DNA from: Colwellia demingiae
Lineage (GTDB): Bacteria > Pseudomonadota > Gammaproteobacteria > Enterobacterales > Alteromonadaceae
DNA: 64,000 nt
Direction of reading: 5' to 3'
NCBI RefSeq assembly: GCF_007954275.1
Contig: NZ_VOLT01000009.1
Coordinates: 141,553 to 205,552 of the forward strand
Made by a program: the position numbers and the translations under genes. Each line of letters starts with the position of its first letter. The first letter of the stretch is position 1. Below are positions 62,257-64,000 of the stretch, one piece after another. The notes below the pieces were generated by a model, which was given only the letters and a program-made list of their open reading frames with translations, was not told the DNA's origin and made no database searches.

Positions 62257-62347
62257 AATTAACAAGGACACGTAACAGTTGGCTACGTTCCGCTTCGCTA
62301 CACAATTTTAGCCAACCATTACTTAGCCTGTTATTTGGGCGTTATGT
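62257..62347 (+). repeat. attC-like site 1
   Basis: Cassette recombination site with TTAACAAGGACA at the left, inner stem GTTGGCTA / TAGCCAAC around a CGTTCCGCTTCGCTAC loop, and TTATTTGGGCGTTATGT at the right; right core GTTATGT at 62341-62347. Its left end reads AAATATC-AAG where later sites carry a clean RYYYAAC core, so it may be partly degenerate. Confidence 0.7.
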
Positions 62348-62361
62348 TTCAAGGAAGAGTC

Positions 62362-62748
62362 GTGCTTAATAAAATTTTTATAGTTCTAATTACTTTACTC
62401 GTTGCACTGAATATTTATCAATTTCAAATTAAACAGTCTGGTTCGCCAGTACTTGTTAATGACTCTCAATTAGAATGTTTAAACAATTGGCGACCACCGA
62501 TAAGTACAGAAAATGTATATGGCCCAGAACCATTCAAAGGTATGAAAGTCGCTTACTTAGACACCAATAAGCATCCTAAAGAATTTGAATACGAATTTAG
62601 TGGTTGTTTTTATAATTCTAAAATTGAAAATATTCATGTTTCAGAGCTAAATATCCCATTTGATTTAATGTCAAAAACTGGTGCTAAAGATTTGTATTTT
62701 TATAAGTCAGCAGATAGTGATATTGTTACTCTCTATGGTAGCAAATGA
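62362..62748 (+). CDS. Cassette protein with N-terminal membrane helix, unknown function
   Basis: 128 residues from GTG 62362, chosen because AAGGA lies six bases upstream at 62351-62355; ATG 62344 in frame has no such site. An N-terminal helix (IFIVLITLLVALNIYQF) is followed by a periplasmic domain with three Cys (QLECLNNWRPP, SGCFYNS) that may form a disulfide. No family recognised. It fills the first clear cassette (core GTTATGT to the ACATAAC at 62750). Confidence 0.6.
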   Translation: MLNKIFIVLITLLVALNIYQFQIKQSGSPVLVNDSQLECLNNWRPPISTENVYGPEPFKGMKVAYLDTNKHPKEFEYEFSGCFYNSKIENIHVSELNIPFDLMSKTGAKDLYFYKSADSDIVTLYGSK

Positions 62749-62749
62749 A

Positions 62750-62847
62750 ACATAACAAGCTAATTAACAAGGACAAAAAACAGTTTTCTGTTTTCGTGCC
62801 TCAACATTTTAGCAAACAATTTTTTGCCTGTTATTAGGGCGTTATGT
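62750..62847 (+). repeat. attC-like site 2
   Basis: Left core ACATAAC (62750-62756) is the reverse complement of GTTATGT, the core that opens this cassette at 62341, as expected for an integron cassette. Then AATTAACAAGGACA, a short variable middle, AGCAAACAATTTTTTGCCTG, and right core GTTATGT at 62841-62847 after GGGC. Confidence 0.82.
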
Positions 62848-62881
62848 GTTTTTGTAGTATCAATTTAAAAAGGAGTCTATT

Positions 62882-63088
62882 TTGGGCGGCATAAGTATTT
62901 GGCAAATTTTAATTCTTTTCATCGTTTTCATTATTGGGATGTTACCTTGGGTTTTCGCTTTGGCATCTAAAAAAGCAAAAGGCATGCATAAGCTTATTTG
63001 GTTCCTCATGTCCTTCTTTATTTCTTGGATAGGGTATTTAGTCTATTACTTTGTAGTTATCAAGGATCTCCCAGAGAACAACACATAA
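62882..63088 (+). CDS. Cassette membrane protein, two helices
   Basis: 68 residues from a TTG start with AGGAG (62871-62875) six bases upstream. Two membrane helices: IWQILILFIVFIIGMLPWVF and WFLMSFFISWIGYLVYYFVV, separated by a basic KKAKGMHK turn. This layout resembles small PLDc_N/superinfection-immunity-like proteins, but the likeness is weak. The stop lies inside the left core of the next attC. Confidence 0.6.
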   Translation: MGGISIWQILILFIVFIIGMLPWVFALASKKAKGMHKLIWFLMSFFISWIGYLVYYFVVIKDLPENNT

Positions 63089-63183
63089 CAAGAAATTAAA
63101 GTGGGACTGCTAACAGTTTGCTCGGTTCCGCTTCGCTTCACATTTTTGCAAACAATTATCAGCCCCTTAATTGGGCGTTAGGT
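63083..63183 (+). repeat. attC-like site 3
   Basis: Left core ACATAAC (63083-63089) pairs with the GTTATGT opening this cassette at 62841. Inner segment TAACAGTTTGCTCGGTTCCGC with GCAAACAATTATCAGCCCC, and right core GTTAGGT at 63177-63183 after GGGC. Length 101. Confidence 0.82.
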
Positions 63184-63191
63184 GAATACCA

Positions 63192-63482
63192 TTGAAGTCG
63201 TCTTTTGGATCTATCTCAATTAAAATTATTCTATTATGCGCTGTATTCTTAGTTACCTCTTGTGCAAGTGTTGGTAATGAATCAGATGATATAAATGAAT
63301 GCAGAGAATTAGCTTATAGTAACCATAATGACTCTTTAAATAATGATGACGATGCAATATTTTCTCAATGTAAGGCTAAAAAAGATGTTTTAAGAGCCGA
63401 TGCTAGTAAAAAAGAAACTACATTTATTTGGGTTGAATTTTTTTTGGATCTGTTTGTACCTAGTAATTCACCTAACAAGTAA
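63192..63482 (+). CDS. Cassette-encoded lipoprotein, unknown function
   Basis: 96 residues from a TTG start. A signal peptide ends in the lipobox LVTSC (near residue 24), so the mature protein should be a lipid-anchored lipoprotein. The rest is acidic, with two more Cys (INECREL, FSQCKAKK) spaced to form a disulfide, and a hydrophobic end FIWVEFFLDLFVP. No family recognised. The stop falls within the next attC site, and its last codons use the core ACCTAAC. Confidence 0.6.
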   Translation: MKSSFGSISIKIILLCAVFLVTSCASVGNESDDINECRELAYSNHNDSLNNDDDAIFSQCKAKKDVLRADASKKETTFIWVEFFLDLFVPSNSPNK

Positions 63483-63570
63483 ATAAACAAGGACACGTAG
63501 CAGTTGGCCGCGCTTCGTTCCTCGCACATTTTAGCCAACTATTACTTAGCCTGTTATTTGGGCGTTATAT
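63470..63570 (+). repeat. attC-like site 4
   Basis: Left core ACCTAAC (63470-63476) is the exact reverse complement of GTTAGGT that opens this cassette at 63177. Inner stem GTTGGC / GCCAAC, end TTATTTGGGC and right core GTTATAT at 63564-63570. Very like site 1 in the middle (GGACACGTA-CAGTTGGC). Confidence 0.84.
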
Positions 63571-63628
63571 GCTATTAAAAATTAGCTTTAGATAAAGTGC
63601 TTTCTAGTGCAACGTTTTTCGCTAAAAC

Positions 63629-63793
63629 TAGATTTCATCAGCATTAATAAGCATTGCCTTTTATACCTTTTTCAAAGGTGGCAACGCTATTAATTTTGTT
63701 CAACCTTTCGCGTGTAGCGTAAAAGTTCACTATTAGGTTATATATTACGGGCTTCTTAAATTCGTGCAAAGCTTGGTTCAACCAGCGTTGCAT
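63629..63793 (-). CDS. Possible reverse-oriented small gene in a cassette
   Basis: The cassette 63565-63877 has no plus-strand gene. On the minus strand ATG 63793 opens 54 codons: MQRWLNQALHEFKKPV, then VNFYATRERLNKIN and a C terminus with KAMLINADEI. No ribosome-binding site can be judged because the upstream sequence is the attC. The composition is plausible but the frame may be chance; the cassette could instead be non-coding. Confidence 0.3.
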
Positions 63794-63883
63794 ATAACAA
63801 GTTGCTCAAACGGACACAAAACAGTTGGCCATCGCTTCGCGATTATAGCCAATATTTTTTAGCCGCTTAGCAAGGCGTTAGAG
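63792..63883 (+). repeat. attC-like site 5
   Basis: Left core ATATAAC (63792-63798) is the reverse complement of GTTATAT opening this cassette at 63564. Then CGGACACAAAACAGTTGGCC, AGCCAATATTTTTTAGCCGC and GGCGTTAGAG; right core GTTAGAG at 63877-63883. Confidence 0.8.
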
Positions 63884-63891
63884 TTTTCTCA

Positions 63892-64000
63892 ATGTCATAC
63901 GATAAATTAATGGTTAGCGAAAGTGGCGAAGAACACCCATATTCTGAATCACTGGAGAATGGAAGGTATCAATATTTTATTAGTGTAATGTGGGATGATA
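63892..64000 (+). CDS. Partial cassette gene running off the window
   Basis: ATG 63892 lies 8 bases after the attC 5 core and opens a frame to the window end: MSYDKLMVSESGEEHPYSES, then NGRYQYFISVMWDD. 36 codons are seen with no stop. Soluble and acidic so far; too little to name a family. It shows that the cassette array continues to the right. Confidence 0.5.
   Translation, partial: MSYDKLMVSESGEEHPYSESLENGRYQYFISVMWDD

Noticed and set aside
62257..63883. Interspersed repeats at the window end as CRISPR or REP elements
   Set aside because: Repeats are 90-101 bp, imperfect, and bounded by matched GTTRRRY / RYYYAAC cores with a gene in each interval, which fits attC sites rather than CRISPR or REP.

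Overview
The window looks like chromosomal DNA of a marine, probably cold-adapted gammaproteobacterium of the Alteromonadales, most likely Colwellia or a close relative. The grounds are low G+C by eye, gene order typical of gammaproteobacteria (thrS-infC-rpmI-rplT; purB-hflD-mnmA-nudJ-rluE-icd; cspD/clpS-clpA), the long form of PurC, and tandem genes for a monomeric and a dimeric NADP isocitrate dehydrogenase, an arrangement reported for Colwellia maris. The genus is inferred; no 16S gene is present.

Layout. 1-3950 is the end of an integrated element: two tyrosine recombinases and a PD-(D/E)XK-type nuclease-like protein, abutting the 3' end of a tRNA-Val gene (3950-4026). 4198-10007 carries ordinary housekeeping and accessory genes (NorM-type MATE pump, CPXCG protein, fructosamine-kinase family protein, ferredoxin, FAD-dependent dehydrogenase, START-like protein). 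10393-13767 is the threonyl-tRNA synthetase / IF3 / L35 / L20 operon with regulatory-looking leaders. 13979-28717 is core metabolism and proteostasis (purC, amino-acid dehydrogenase, purB to rluE, the two icd genes, cspD, clpS, clpA). Three identical tandem tRNA-Asn genes follow (29068-29375), then a 640-bp spacer with DnaA-box-like sites, a MATE-uvrB pair, queC/queE, alr, murQ-namZ (cell-wall MurNAc recycling) and a GGDEF protein whose signature is altered.

41418-47824 is the most unusual region: five tightly packed, mostly overlapping genes encoding a stand-alone PqqD-like protein, a duplicated ATP-grasp ligase with one apparently decayed half, a fold-III PLP decarboxylase, a urea-transporter-like membrane protein fused to a degenerate sirtuin-like domain, and a secreted or membrane-anchored dienelactone-hydrolase-like protein. 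I do not recognise this combination as a described pathway; it is the best candidate for a new biosynthetic or modification system.

47986-61593 holds a 2OG-Fe(II) oxygenase, a secreted subtilase, a heavy-metal RND efflux set (CzcI-like, CzcC, CzcB, CzcA) and then a lipid A / envelope block (phosphoethanolamine transferase, CDF metal exporter, PAP2 phosphatase, DgkA). A relic of the czcA 3' end lies downstream of dgkA, suggesting that the eptA-dgkA block was placed between czcA and its original terminator or that a second czcA was lost. From about 62250 to the window end lies an array of short gene cassettes separated by attC-like sites. No integrase gene is seen on the attI side, so within the window this is an integrase-less attC cluster (CALIN-like).
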